In this document: positions 9,982-18,613 of the stretch, in pieces | Layout of the letters: each line of letters opens with the position of its first letter | How positions within the stretch are numbered: the stretch's first letter is position 1 | NCBI RefSeq assembly: GCF_030848475.1 | Contig: NZ_JAVDDS010000013.1 | Coordinates: 17,256-81,255, forward strand | Length of the DNA stretch: 64,000 bases | From: Herbivorax alkaliphila | GTDB taxonomy: Bacteria; Bacillota; Clostridia; Acetivibrionales; Acetivibrionaceae | Reading direction: 5' to 3' | Notes under the pieces: generated by a model | Databases searched by the model: none | What the model was told of the DNA's origin: nothing | The model's input: the letters and a program-made list of their open reading frames with translations, nothing else | Program-made: the position numbers and the translations under genes

Positions 9982-10287
9982 ACTACGTTCTCTCCTTTCT
10001 ACCATCCTACTATCTATTACTCTGCCTTAAAATACTTAAAGCTTTTTATATTCTAAAGCAGTTAAGATGTTCACTTTTATTTGTTATTGTAAAAGTAATT
10101 TTTTTATCTCCAATATATATTCTAATATAATAAATGGTTATAGACAAACTTTTATTATTATATATTATATCACTTACTAAAAATATGTGTTAAAATATTA
10201 CTATAGTATGTTTTAAAATTATACTTAAAATCATAAAATAAGGGTATATATAACCTGTAAAAAATAATAAGTAAGGATGTAATTTAT

Positions 10288-11208
10288 ATGGATGGAACTA
10301 TATTGATTATCGATTATTACGAATATGAAAGAGAAAAAATAAAAATTACTTTTGACACTATTGGAGAATTTGATTTTATTGAAGTAAAAAACTCAAATGA
10401 ATTTTATAATCTTAAGGAAATTCAATCCGATATTTCTCTTATAATTTTAGATATAGAATTTCCAGTAGCAGAAGAGGGATTTGAAATTCTGTCTTCGATA
10501 AAGTCAAAATCAGCTACTTCTGATATTCCTGTAATTATAGTGACAAAAGCAGACAATAGAAATCATCGCAAAGCTTCATTAAAATTCAATGTGCGAGATT
10601 ATATAATAAAACCATATAGAACACAGCGCCTTAGAAACTCAATTAGAAGCGTTTTGAAAATTGATCAAAGCTTCAGGTATAACATAGACAGCGCAAATGT
10701 TATAACATTATCTATTGAAGACTATATAACCAAAGAATTTAAAATTGCATCCCGTGCTAATAAAAGTCTTTCAATAATCCTTATTACTCCAATACACAGT
10801 GACAAGAAAGACACAGTTACGCAGGTTAATTCAGAATTTATGAGCAATGTGTATAATTCTGTTATTGAAAGGGTAAAACTCTCTTCAAGGTATACAGATA
10901 CAGTTATACTAAATGAAAATAAGGATATTTTAGTGATACTGCCCTTTACAAATGCATCTGGATCATCAAAAGTGGTTGAAAAAATAAAAATTAGCATTTC
11001 TGAAGGCTTAAAGCAATTACATGCCGACTTCAATGAGCTTTTTTATACTGTATATTCAACTTTCCCTGATGACGGCAAAAACTTTCAAGAATTAATTAAA
11101 AAAGCAATTAAACAGATAGAAGATAAAATAATGCTTGAAAAAATAACCTCAATTGGAGAAAATGCATTAGATGAAGCTAGAAATAAGTATAATAAATTTA
11201 AAATATAA
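10288..11208 (+). CDS. Response-regulator receiver protein with degenerate GGDEF-like C-terminal domain
   Basis: 306 residues. Residues ~1-125 are a receiver domain: a probable phospho-acceptor Asp in LIILDIEFP and the switch Lys in DYIIKPYR. The acidic pocket is changed (IIDYYEYE instead of the usual DDE cluster). Residues ~140-290 resemble a nucleotide-cyclase fold (RYTDTVILNENKDILVILPF at the place of the R-GGDEF strand), but the GG(D/E)EF catalytic motif is gone, so no diguanylate cyclase activity is predicted. It lies 17 nt before the methyltransferase gene and is probably co-transcribed. Output partner unknown. Confidence 0.7.
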   Translation: MDGTILIIDYYEYEREKIKITFDTIGEFDFIEVKNSNEFYNLKEIQSDISLIILDIEFPVAEEGFEILSSIKSKSATSDIPVIIVTKADNRNHRKASLKFNVRDYIIKPYRTQRLRNSIRSVLKIDQSFRYNIDSANVITLSIEDYITKEFKIASRANKSLSIILITPIHSDKKDTVTQVNSEFMSNVYNSVIERVKLSSRYTDTVILNENKDILVILPFTNASGSSKVVEKIKISISEGLKQLHADFNELFYTVYSTFPDDGKNFQELIKKAIKQIEDKIMLEKITSIGENALDEARNKYNKFKI

Positions 11209-11225
11209 AATAGAAAGGAAGTACT

Positions 11226-12359
11226 ATGAAAGAAATTGAACTTATTGCTACATGTGCCGCTGGTATAGAAGCTATGGTAAAAAAAGAAGTAACAAACTTA
11301 GGTTTTAAGGATATAATAACTGAAAATGGAAAAATCTCTTTCAAGGGAAATCTCTCCAGCATTGCTAAAGCTAATCTTAACCTAAGATGTGCTGACAGGG
11401 TGCTACTTAAAATAGGAGAATTCAAAGCACTCTCCTTTGAAGAACTTTTTGAAAAGACAAAATCACTCCCTTGGGATGAATGGATAACTGCAGACGGCAA
11501 ATTTACAGTTTTAGGCAAGTCAGTGAAATCAAAGCTTTTTAGCATATCAGACAGTCAGGCTATTGTAAAAAAAGCTGTTGTTGAAAAACTAAAATCAAAA
11601 TATAATGTGGATTGGTTTAAAGAAACAGGCCCTGAATATACAATTCAGGTATCACTTTTAAAAGATATTGCAACTTTGACTATAGACACAAGTGGTACAG
11701 CACTTCACAAAAGGGGATATAGAGAAAAAATTGTGACGGCACCTATTAAAGAGACTCTTGCCTGTGCAATGATTATGATAAGTTATTGGAACAAAAGCAA
11801 GCCTTTACTGGACTGTTTTTGCGGTTCAGGCACCATTCCCATTGAAGCTGCACTTATAGGAAAAAACATTGCTCCAGGTCTTAATAGAAGCTTTGCTTCT
11901 CAACAATGGCCTGTTATAGGTAAGGATATATGGAAAGAAGAAAGGCGTATTGCCTTTAGTGCAATTGACCAAGATTTAGATTTAAAAATCTATGCATCGG
12001 ATATTAGTCCTGAAGCTATAGAATTGTCAAAAGAAAATGCCTTTGAAGCTGGTGTTGATGATTGTATAGAGTTTTTTACCAGCGATTTTAAAGATGTCAA
12101 ATTAAAAGATAAGTACGGTGTAATAATATCTAATCCCCCATATGGAGAGCGAATTAGTCAAAAGAAAGAAGTAGACAATTTATATAAAGAATTGGGCAAG
12201 ACTTTTGAAACTTACAGCACTTGGTCAAAGTACATCTTAAGCTCTGTAGAAGAATTTGAAAATTTATATGGCAAAAAGGCAAACAAGAAAAGAAAATTTT
12301 ATAATGGTAATATAAAAGTTGATTACTATCAATTTTTTGGACCAAAACCACCAAGATGA
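11226..12359 (+). CDS. THUMP-domain class I rRNA methyltransferase (RlmL/YpsC family)
   Basis: 377 residues. The N-terminal ~160 residues hold a ferredoxin-like and THUMP RNA-binding region (ELIATCAAGIEAMVKKEVTN). The C-terminal Rossmann domain shows LLDCFCGSGTIPIEAALIGK (SAM-binding motif I), IYASDISPEAIELSKENA (motif II) and the N6-adenine/N2-guanine MTase motif IV as ISNPPYGERI. Relatives make N2-methylguanosine in 23S rRNA. It is the single-MTase form without the RlmK half. The ATG follows GAAAGGAAG. A terminator stands 30 nt downstream. Confidence 0.93.
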   Translation: MKEIELIATCAAGIEAMVKKEVTNLGFKDIITENGKISFKGNLSSIAKANLNLRCADRVLLKIGEFKALSFEELFEKTKSLPWDEWITADGKFTVLGKSVKSKLFSISDSQAIVKKAVVEKLKSKYNVDWFKETGPEYTIQVSLLKDIATLTIDTSGTALHKRGYREKIVTAPIKETLACAMIMISYWNKSKPLLDCFCGSGTIPIEAALIGKNIAPGLNRSFASQQWPVIGKDIWKEERRIAFSAIDQDLDLKIYASDISPEAIELSKENAFEAGVDDCIEFFTSDFKDVKLKDKYGVIISNPPYGERISQKKEVDNLYKELGKTFETYSTWSKYILSSVEEFENLYGKKANKKRKFYNGNIKVDYYQFFGPKPPR

Positions 12360-12390
12360 TTTGTGTTAAGTTTAATCACACAATATGCGT

Positions 12391-12425
12391 AAAAAGCTAG
12401 CACTAACAAACTTGCTAGCTTTTTC
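12391..12425. terminator. Bidirectional terminator between the methyltransferase and lepB genes
   Basis: AAAAGCTAGC (12392-12401) and GCTAGCTTTT (12414-12423) form a 10-bp stem with T/A tails on both sides, between two convergent genes. Confidence 0.8.
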
Positions 12426-12484
12426 TTTATTCACAGATTTCTCCCTATATGATTTTTTGCTACATAATTATAATTTATAGTTTA

Positions 12485-13060
12485 CTAAAATTTAAAAAGG
12501 TATTTTCCAAGTACATGATTAAGTGGAACGCAGCCTATTTCTCTACTGTCATCGCTGTAATTTCTATTATCACCCATTACAAAAACATGATCTTCTGGTA
12601 TTGTAATAATCATATTAGGAGCACTATATTCACACATAGGTTCATTAATATATGGCTCATCTAAAATCTTGCCATTTAATAACACCTGACCATCTTTAAA
12701 TTCTAATGTATCTCCAGATTTTGCTATAACTCTTTTAATCCATAGAATTTGTTCTGGTTCATCTTTTAAAAGGTTTGAAATAGCATTATGTTTGATGCTG
12801 TCCATAATATCATCTTTTATTGAACGTGCTCTTTCAACACGACTGTCAATTATAACAATGTCTCCATAATCAGGCTCATTTCCCAAAGTATGCATAAGCT
12901 TGTTTACAATTACTCTATCGTTTTGAGTTAATGTGGATTCCATTGATATTCCTTTAACTTGGGTAGGTTGAAGAATAAAAATGTTTATTGCAAGGCCGAA
13001 TATAACTGCTAGAACTATATAGGATGACCAACTTAGTACTTCTTTAAAAACTTTTTTCAT
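12485..13060 (-). CDS. lepB: Signal peptidase I
   Basis: 191 residues with one N-terminal membrane segment (~14-32, SYIVLAVIFGLAINIFIL) and an extracytoplasmic catalytic domain. The Ser nucleophile is in VKGISMESTL, the Lys general base in DRVIVNKLMHT, and the conserved GDNRNYSDDSREIG box is near the C-terminus. It removes signal peptides from exported preproteins, such as the dockerin proteins in this window. Its start follows GGGGGTAACA. Monocistronic. Confidence 0.96.
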   Translation of the reverse strand: MKKVFKEVLSWSSYIVLAVIFGLAINIFILQPTQVKGISMESTLTQNDRVIVNKLMHTLGNEPDYGDIVIIDSRVERARSIKDDIMDSIKHNAISNLLKDEPEQILWIKRVIAKSGDTLEFKDGQVLLNGKILDEPYINEPMCEYSAPNMIITIPEDHVFVMGDNRNYSDDSREIGCVPLNHVLGKYLFKF

Positions 13061-13240
13061 AAATTGTTACCCCCTTAAATTTTGTTAATATGTTGGTATT
13101 ATACCATAATAATATGAATAATTTGTAAACAGAAAAAAATTAACTTGGAAATTCATTTTATTAAGTCTCATTAAATTTTTCTAGTACAACATATAGTAAT
13201 AATTTAAATACTGGCTATACTATTTTATGAGGTGATTAAA

Positions 13241-13804
13241 TTGCTAAATAATTTATTAATGGAAAAACTCATATCAAGAGATGCAAGTGTAACAATGGAA
13301 AACGTTCTATGTAATTCAAAATCAAGCAGTGGTGGTGAAGAAGACCTTAACTTTCTTAAATGTCTTATTGACAACAAACTGCTTGAACAGGAAGAAAAAA
13401 TTTTAAAAAGAACAAATATAGACTTCAATGAGGCACTGTACGAAGAAAAATATCCAAAAATGAAATATGAAAGCTCTAGACATTATTTTTGTCGTGCCAT
13501 AATTCAAGATGAATTGCAAAAATTAGGGATTAGCACTACCTATGGCTCAGAAGCAGGTAACTTAAATATTCTTCGTACAAGTAGCAACTATGATATAACA
13601 GCAGAGGATTTAAGCTTCCTTATTGATATAGGTCTAACACCTGCTCGAAATTATTTTAAAGGTCTTACAGATTTTAAAGTTAAAAATTATCTTATTTCTA
13701 CTTATTTTGATGACTACATGGATGAAATAATATTTTGCAGCCTTAAAAGAAATGATGATGAATCATTTCTTGAAGCAGTTAAAAATTATACTGCTATTAA
13801 TTAA
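13241..13804 (+). CDS. Hypothetical protein
   Basis: 187 residues from a TTG at 13241, chosen because GAGGTGA (13229-13235) lies 5 nt before it; the GTG at 13232 sits within that ribosome site. The protein is acidic and charged, mostly helical by eye, with no signal peptide or membrane segment. It contains HYFCRAIIQDELQKLGI and repeated acidic/aromatic stretches near the end (YFDDYMDEIIFCSL). I do not recognise the family. It runs away from lepB and ends at a strong bidirectional terminator, so it is a single gene. Confidence 0.75.
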   Translation: MLNNLLMEKLISRDASVTMENVLCNSKSSSGGEEDLNFLKCLIDNKLLEQEEKILKRTNIDFNEALYEEKYPKMKYESSRHYFCRAIIQDELQKLGISTTYGSEAGNLNILRTSSNYDITAEDLSFLIDIGLTPARNYFKGLTDFKVKNYLISTYFDDYMDEIIFCSLKRNDDESFLEAVKNYTAIN

Positions 13805-13852
13805 TTTTTCAAAGTTTTAAATTTCTTCTTTAAAACTTTTGTCCTAATTAAA

Positions 13853-13900
13853 TAAAAGCTCGAAACTCCTTTATTTCAAAGGTTTTCAAGCTTTTTATTT
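13853..13900. terminator. Bidirectional terminator
   Basis: AAAAGCTCGAAA and TTTTCAAGCTTTTT, with an inner TCCTTT/AAAGG pairing, form a long imperfect hairpin with T-runs on both strands, between a plus-strand gene and the minus-strand substrate-binding protein gene. A second, weaker hairpin (AAAGTTTTAAA/TTTAAAACTTT) precedes it at ~13810-13840. Confidence 0.7.
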
Positions 13901-13965
13901 TCATCAAGTGTCAAAAATGAAATTATATATATATAAACTCTGTACTTTTCTAAATTTAACTGCTT

Positions 13966-15003
13966 TTATTCCGCATCTATTGCATTTTGGGCAAACTCTG
14001 TGTCTACTATATCTTCAAATGGAACTTCTTTTGTTAACTCCCCTGCCTCTTTCATTACTTCTTGCAAAAGATCAAAAGCTTCTTTTTTCATAACTGGATC
14101 ACTGCTCCATGCATCATTTTCTTTGTACCTCTGTGCAACTTTTATTAAAATATCCTCATCTGCATCTGGAAAAGAAGGCATTATAGCCTCTGCTATTTCC
14201 TCAGGAGTATGATTTTGAACCCACTGTTGTCCTTTATATACTGCATTTGTGAATTTTTGAATCAAATCTTTATTTTCTTCTATGTAACTCTTTTTTGCAA
14301 AGTACGCTGTATAGGGTATCTCTCCACTTTCCCTACCAATAGACGCTAAAACATATCCTCTTTCTTCTTTTTCAAGCATAGATGCTGTAGGTTCAAACAA
14401 AGTTACATAATCTCCCTGTCCGCCAGTAAAGGCTCCCGCCATCAATGCAAACTGCACGTTGGTATCAACAACTAAATCTTTTTCAGGATTTAATCCATTC
14501 TTTTTAAGTACATATTCTAATGTCATATAAGGTACGCCGCCTTTTCTGCCACCAATTACAACACTGTCTTTAAGATTTTCCCATTTAAAATCATCTTCAG
14601 GCTCTCGCCCCACAAGAAATGAACCATCTCGTTTGGTAAGCTGAGCAAAGACCTTTGCAAAATCTTCACTGCCTTCATTGTATACATATATTGCAGCTTC
14701 TGGTCCAGCAAATCCAATGTCTGCCTGGTCTGACAAAACCGATGTCATAACTTTGTCTGCTCCCTGACCTGTTGTAAGTTCTATTTCCAATCCTTCCTCC
14801 TCAAAGAAACCTAAATTTAAAGCCACATATTGGGGAGCATAAAAAACTGAATGGGTAACTTCATTTAAACGCACCTTTTCATAATCATTTTCGCCACATG
14901 CACAAAATGAAAGCACCATTCCTGAAATCAAGCCAAAAATCAATAGCAATTTTGGTTTGTCAGCTTTTCGACCTGTCTTTCTAAATAAAAAAAACTTTTT
15001 CAT
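13966..15003 (-). CDS. ABC transporter substrate-binding lipoprotein (SsuA/NMT1-THI5-like)
   Basis: 345 residues. The N-terminus is basic, followed by a hydrophobic segment and Cys residues (GMVLSFCACGEN) that fit a lipobox, so the protein is probably anchored outside the membrane. The mature part matches the NMT1/SsuA family: HSVFYAPQYVALNLGFFEEE, GQGADKVMTSVLSDQADIGF, GGRKGGVPYMTLEYVLKKNG. Such proteins bind sulfonates, thiamine-pyrimidine precursors or similar small molecules; the ligand cannot be told from sequence. It is the last gene of an ATPase-permease-binding protein operon, after a ~135-nt gap. Confidence 0.88.
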   Translation of the reverse strand: MKKFFLFRKTGRKADKPKLLLIFGLISGMVLSFCACGENDYEKVRLNEVTHSVFYAPQYVALNLGFFEEEGLEIELTTGQGADKVMTSVLSDQADIGFAGPEAAIYVYNEGSEDFAKVFAQLTKRDGSFLVGREPEDDFKWENLKDSVVIGGRKGGVPYMTLEYVLKKNGLNPEKDLVVDTNVQFALMAGAFTGGQGDYVTLFEPTASMLEKEERGYVLASIGRESGEIPYTAYFAKKSYIEENKDLIQKFTNAVYKGQQWVQNHTPEEIAEAIMPSFPDADEDILIKVAQRYKENDAWSSDPVMKKEAFDLLQEVMKEAGELTKEVPFEDIVDTEFAQNAIDAE

Positions 15004-15138
15004 ACTAACACACCTCCAAAATCAGTATATTCTTTCTCTTAGTAATAGGTGAATTATAAATGCATTGAAGTATTTACAGCCTCTAGACTGCGAAACTTTA
15101 GTTTCTGGGGTTTTTATCCTTTCATTAAATACACCCTT

Positions 15139-15957
15139 TTACTTGGATTTGACAATAAATCTTTCAAATAAAGCTACCATCTGATACATTAATGTTGCCG
15201 CTATAGATAGAATTAATACACTGGTCATAACCAAATCAAGCTGAAATACCTGACCACCATAGACAATAAGATAACCTATTCCTGATCTAGATACTAAAAA
15301 TTCTCCTACTATTACACCAACCCAAGATAATCCTACATTGACTTTAAGAGCATTGACAATAACAGGCATAGAAGAGGGCAGTACAACTTTAGAAAGTACT
15401 TGGAGCTTGCTTGCACCAAAAGTTTTAACAAGCTTTATTTTATCCATATCTACTGACTGTAATCCATTTAAAACTTCAAGTATAGTCACAACTATAGATA
15501 TAGACATGGCTATCACTACTATTGCAGCAGGTCCGGCCCCTATCCAAACTATAAAAATAGGTCCTAACGCTATTTTAGGTAAACTGTTTAGTACAATAAG
15601 ATATGGCTCCATAACCTTTGAGAGAAAATCCGACCACCACAGAATAATAGCTATCGTAGTACCAAGCAATGTACCTAACAAAAATCCTATAACTGTCTCT
15701 GTACAAGTGACTCCAATATGTTTAAAAAGCTGTCCCTCATTATAAAGATTTAAAAAAGTTCTCATAATCCTTGACGGCTGGCTTGTTATAAATGGATCTA
15801 TAATCTTAAAATTTGCAGCTACTTCCCATAATACAAACAGCAATACTACCAGAGCAATTTGTGTAAATAATATAAATAGTTTACGAAGCTTTATTTTTCT
15901 TAAATATTCTCTGTGATCCTCTGATATCAATAACTTTTTGGAACTAAACATGAACAT
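15139..15957 (-). CDS. ABC transporter permease (SsuC/TauC-like)
   Basis: About 272 residues from the ATG at 15957, which follows AAGGAGC and overlaps the end of the ATPase gene by 14 bp; a second ATG lies two codons on, and a longer frame from 16005 runs back into the ATPase gene. Six hydrophobic segments are visible, beginning LFILFTQIALVVLLFVLW. The EAA loop region reads VKTFGASKLQVLSKVVLPSS. It forms the membrane channel of the transporter with the adjacent ATPase and lipoprotein. Confidence 0.92.
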   Translation of the reverse strand: MFMFSSKKLLISEDHREYLRKIKLRKLFILFTQIALVVLLFVLWEVAANFKIIDPFITSQPSRIMRTFLNLYNEGQLFKHIGVTCTETVIGFLLGTLLGTTIAIILWWSDFLSKVMEPYLIVLNSLPKIALGPIFIVWIGAGPAAIVVIAMSISIVVTILEVLNGLQSVDMDKIKLVKTFGASKLQVLSKVVLPSSMPVIVNALKVNVGLSWVGVIVGEFLVSRSGIGYLIVYGGQVFQLDLVMTSVLILSIAATLMYQMVALFERFIVKSK

Positions 15958-16720
15958 CAAGCTCCTTCCATATCCTATTAAAGTAATCTTTAAATTCTGG
16001 TGCATCTCTTGATGCTAATGGACTTTTCTCTTTTGTTGAAAGTACAATATCATGTATACTTTTTACAGTGCCTGGTCTTTTTGAAAGAACCATAACTCTG
16101 TCTGACAAGCTTATACTTTCAGCTATATCATGAGTAACAAGTATTGCTGTTTTGTTTTCTTTTTTTATTATTTTAAATATGTCATCAGCAACAGAAAGCC
16201 TTGTTTGATAATCCAATGCAGAAAAGGCCTCATCTAAAAGAAGTATTTCTGGTTTTGAAGCAAGTGTTCTTATGAGGGCAGCCCTTTGTCTCATGCCACC
16301 TGATAACTGTGATGGATATTTGTCTTTAAATTCACCAAGACCATAGGTATCTAAAAGATTTAATACATATTTTTTGTTTTCTTGTGAAATATTTTTTCTG
16401 ATTTCAAGTCCTAAAAGTACATTTTTCACAATATTTCTCCATTCAAAAAGATGGTCTTTTTGAAGCATGTAGCCAACCTTTTCTGACATCCCTGAAACAG
16501 GACGGTCATTTAATAGAATTTCGCCAGAAGATGGTTTGATAAGACCTGCTATAAGAGAAAGCAACGTTGATTTTCCACATCCACTAGGTCCTACAATACT
16601 AAAAAACTCACCTTTGTTTACAGAAAAATTAATATCAACTAAAGCATCTGTCTCTCCATTTAATGAATGATACTTCATAGAGACATCCTTAAGTTTTACA
16701 ATACTGTTCACTTTAAGCAC
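15944..16720 (-). CDS. ABC transporter ATP-binding protein (SsuB/TauB-like)
   Basis: Up to 258 residues. Complete nucleotide-binding domain: Walker A GPSGCGKST, Q-loop in GYMLQKDHLFEWRN, signature LSGGMRQRAALIRTLA, Walker B ILLLDEAFSALD, and H-loop AILVTHDIAE. The start is uncertain: the longest frame begins with GTG at 16720, but GTG at 16711 has GGGGTG 6 nt before it and may be the true start. It powers import of the ligand bound by the lipoprotein encoded downstream. First gene of the transporter operon; no riboswitch was recognised upstream. Confidence 0.93.
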   Translation of the reverse strand: MLKVNSIVKLKDVSMKYHSLNGETDALVDINFSVNKGEFFSIVGPSGCGKSTLLSLIAGLIKPSSGEILLNDRPVSGMSEKVGYMLQKDHLFEWRNIVKNVLLGLEIRKNISQENKKYVLNLLDTYGLGEFKDKYPSQLSGGMRQRAALIRTLASKPEILLLDEAFSALDYQTRLSVADDIFKIIKKENKTAILVTHDIAESISLSDRVMVLSKRPGTVKSIHDIVLSTKEKSPLASRDAPEFKDYFNRIWKELDVHV

Positions 16721-16906
16721 CCCAATTTTAGGCCTTTATAACAGTATATTATTTATTTTATTTAAAGGTTCTCATAAAACCTAATGAATTATAACTTATA
16801 GGAATTATAAATATTTTGTTAGATGCTACAAAAATTGATTTGATGGTTTTTAACTCCACATATCTGAAAATTACCAAAGAATTTTATCTTGTAAATAAAA
16901 GTTAAA

Positions 16907-17086
16907 TCATTTTATAAATCTTTTATCGATAAACCTGCCTGTAAGAATTCCTAAACATACTCCAAAAACAACACACATTACAGGTGAAAAACTATTCCAA
17001 ATTATAAATTCTGTTACTGCAAGCATTCCTCCAATTGCAGTTCCAGCCAGCATTCCTATTTCTGTATAATTATATCCCTCCATCAT
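16907..17086 (-). CDS. Small two-helix membrane protein
   Basis: 59 residues from an ATG at 17086 preceded by AGGGGCAAG. Two hydrophobic segments are visible: EIGMLAGTAIGGMLAVTEFI (glycine-rich, residues ~9-28) and VMCVVFGVCLGILTG (~36-50), followed by a basic tail RFIDKRFIK. This fits a small inner-membrane hairpin protein. I do not recognise the family. It lies alone between the transporter operon and the DUF116 gene, all on the same strand. Support is the ribosome site, membrane topology and coding-like composition. Confidence 0.6.
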   Translation of the reverse strand: MMEGYNYTEIGMLAGTAIGGMLAVTEFIIWNSFSPVMCVVFGVCLGILTGRFIDKRFIK

Positions 17087-17229
17087 TAACTTGCCCCTTC
17101 CAAAAACTTTAGTTCAATGAATTCGATAAAAGATATAATTTAGACGATATATTTCTGTAAAAAGTTCATTTTTTCTTATAACAATAAAAGCTCTTACATA
17201 TACCTAAGTTGCATATACTATAAGTTCTT

Positions 17230-18378
17230 TTAACCAGACGGAATACATATGCTAAGAATTTTTTTTAGCTGATTATTATCAATATTTGTAGGCACGCCCT
17301 TTTTATGCCAATGTTTTTTACATCCGCAATAATTTAGCAATACACATTGTGGAAAAACGCCTCTTTCTCTTAGCATCCATCCTCCTGAAATTAAGTTTAG
17401 CACACAGGCAACTCCAATGACTCCTGTGTCCTCTTTTAGAAAAATATCTCTTTTATTATGATTAGATAGTGAAGATTGATGTGGAATGACTAGGACTTTA
17501 AAACCATATTGATTCCCCATTTTGGTCAGGTAGTTTACGCTACATCTTGAGCTACACCCGGTGCAAAAATATCCTTTGTCAGTCTTTTTTGTTTTACATC
17601 CTGATTTTAAATTAAGACACATGCAGGCAGGTAAAACTAAAACTTTATATCTAGTATTTAAAAACTCTTTATTAAAAGCTCTGTTCATCATCTCTGCTCC
17701 AACCATGTTTAAATGATACTCAACTCTTCCCCTGCCACAAAAGATTACATCTTCATGCCAATAATGTTTTCCATGAGATCCTTTTAAAAACTTTTCAACA
17801 TTATAGGTGTATTTCCCCAATGCCTCTTTACTTCTCGTTTCAAACCAAGAAGCAAAAGCAATGGATTTTTCAATAATTTCTATCATTTCTTTAGTGGAAA
17901 TCTGAGACAAATAAACACGGCATTTTTCTAATCTTTTTACCTCCTGATTAAATTCTCCAGATGCTCTTAGCCAATCAATTAGTTTATTCATACTATGGCT
18001 ACTTGGTTTTAAAACATTAATCCTATCTTTTTTTATTAGAAAAGCAGTTGACATGATACCTCTCAAAAAATCAACCCCAGGCTTTATTTTGTTTGATTTA
18101 TTACGAAGTTTAGAAAGAAACTCAAGAATTTTTGTAGGTGATTTTTTAAGAATTACTGCGTTTTTTCCATATTCATTCCATAACACCCCTAGAATTAAGA
18201 ATTCTAGGATGCTTTCTTCTCTTGTAGTATTGTGCTTTTCATAGACTCTCATGGGTAATTCATCAATATAAAAGCTGACTTTCTCAATTACCTCATCAGT
18301 AAATCCTTTTATATCTTCATAGTATAAATCGGAATCTTCTACACCTTTTTTATTAAGCGAGTAAACTTTTTTCTCCAT
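17230..18378 (-). CDS. DUF116 domain-containing cysteine-rich protein
   Basis: 382 residues. The C-terminal ~170 residues match DUF116: VLVLPACMCLNLKSGC, YFCTGCSSRCSVNYLTKMGN, GVIGVACVLNLISGGWMLRE, and the diagnostic end VLLNYCGCKKHWHKKGVPTN. The clustered cysteines suggest a metal or Fe-S site. The N-terminal ~200 residues are helical and not recognised. No signal peptide. The family occurs widely in anaerobes, and its role is unknown. The start follows GGGGAAGTC. It appears to be a single gene. Confidence 0.88.
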   Translation of the reverse strand: MEKKVYSLNKKGVEDSDLYYEDIKGFTDEVIEKVSFYIDELPMRVYEKHNTTREESILEFLILGVLWNEYGKNAVILKKSPTKILEFLSKLRNKSNKIKPGVDFLRGIMSTAFLIKKDRINVLKPSSHSMNKLIDWLRASGEFNQEVKRLEKCRVYLSQISTKEMIEIIEKSIAFASWFETRSKEALGKYTYNVEKFLKGSHGKHYWHEDVIFCGRGRVEYHLNMVGAEMMNRAFNKEFLNTRYKVLVLPACMCLNLKSGCKTKKTDKGYFCTGCSSRCSVNYLTKMGNQYGFKVLVIPHQSSLSNHNKRDIFLKEDTGVIGVACVLNLISGGWMLRERGVFPQCVLLNYCGCKKHWHKKGVPTNIDNNQLKKILSICIPSG

Positions 18379-18511
18379 AATGACTTCCCCTTATAAATAA
18401 TTCTACTTTTCAAAATATTCTCTTTATTAAATAATATTATATGCGATGTTATGAAAAAATTCAACTTCAAAACCCTTTGCTCACGGCTGAAGCATCATTT
18501 TTTTTAAAAAG

Positions 18512-18558
18512 GAGACTGTAAGTAGAAATGTGTAAATTAACAATCCACCTACAATCTC
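18512..18558 (-). terminator. Probable terminator of the sigma/anti-sigma operon
   Basis: On the minus strand GAGATTGTAGGTGGA pairs with TCTACTTACAGTCTC (12 of 15 positions) and is followed by CTTTTT. It lies ~55 nt after the anti-sigma stop codon. Confidence 0.6.
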
Positions 18559-18613
18559 TTCAATATCTCTATGAATATATATCAGAATTAACATATACAA
18601 AATTTACATTATA

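Noticed and set aside
15010..15138. Possible regulatory RNA between the permease and the binding-protein genes
   Set aside because: Only a short GAAACT/AGTTTC hairpin was found, too small to support a riboswitch or terminator call.
16721..16906. TPP riboswitch before the NMT1-like transporter operon
   Set aside because: No CTGAGA thi-box or matching arms could be found, so thiamine-precursor transport is not supported.
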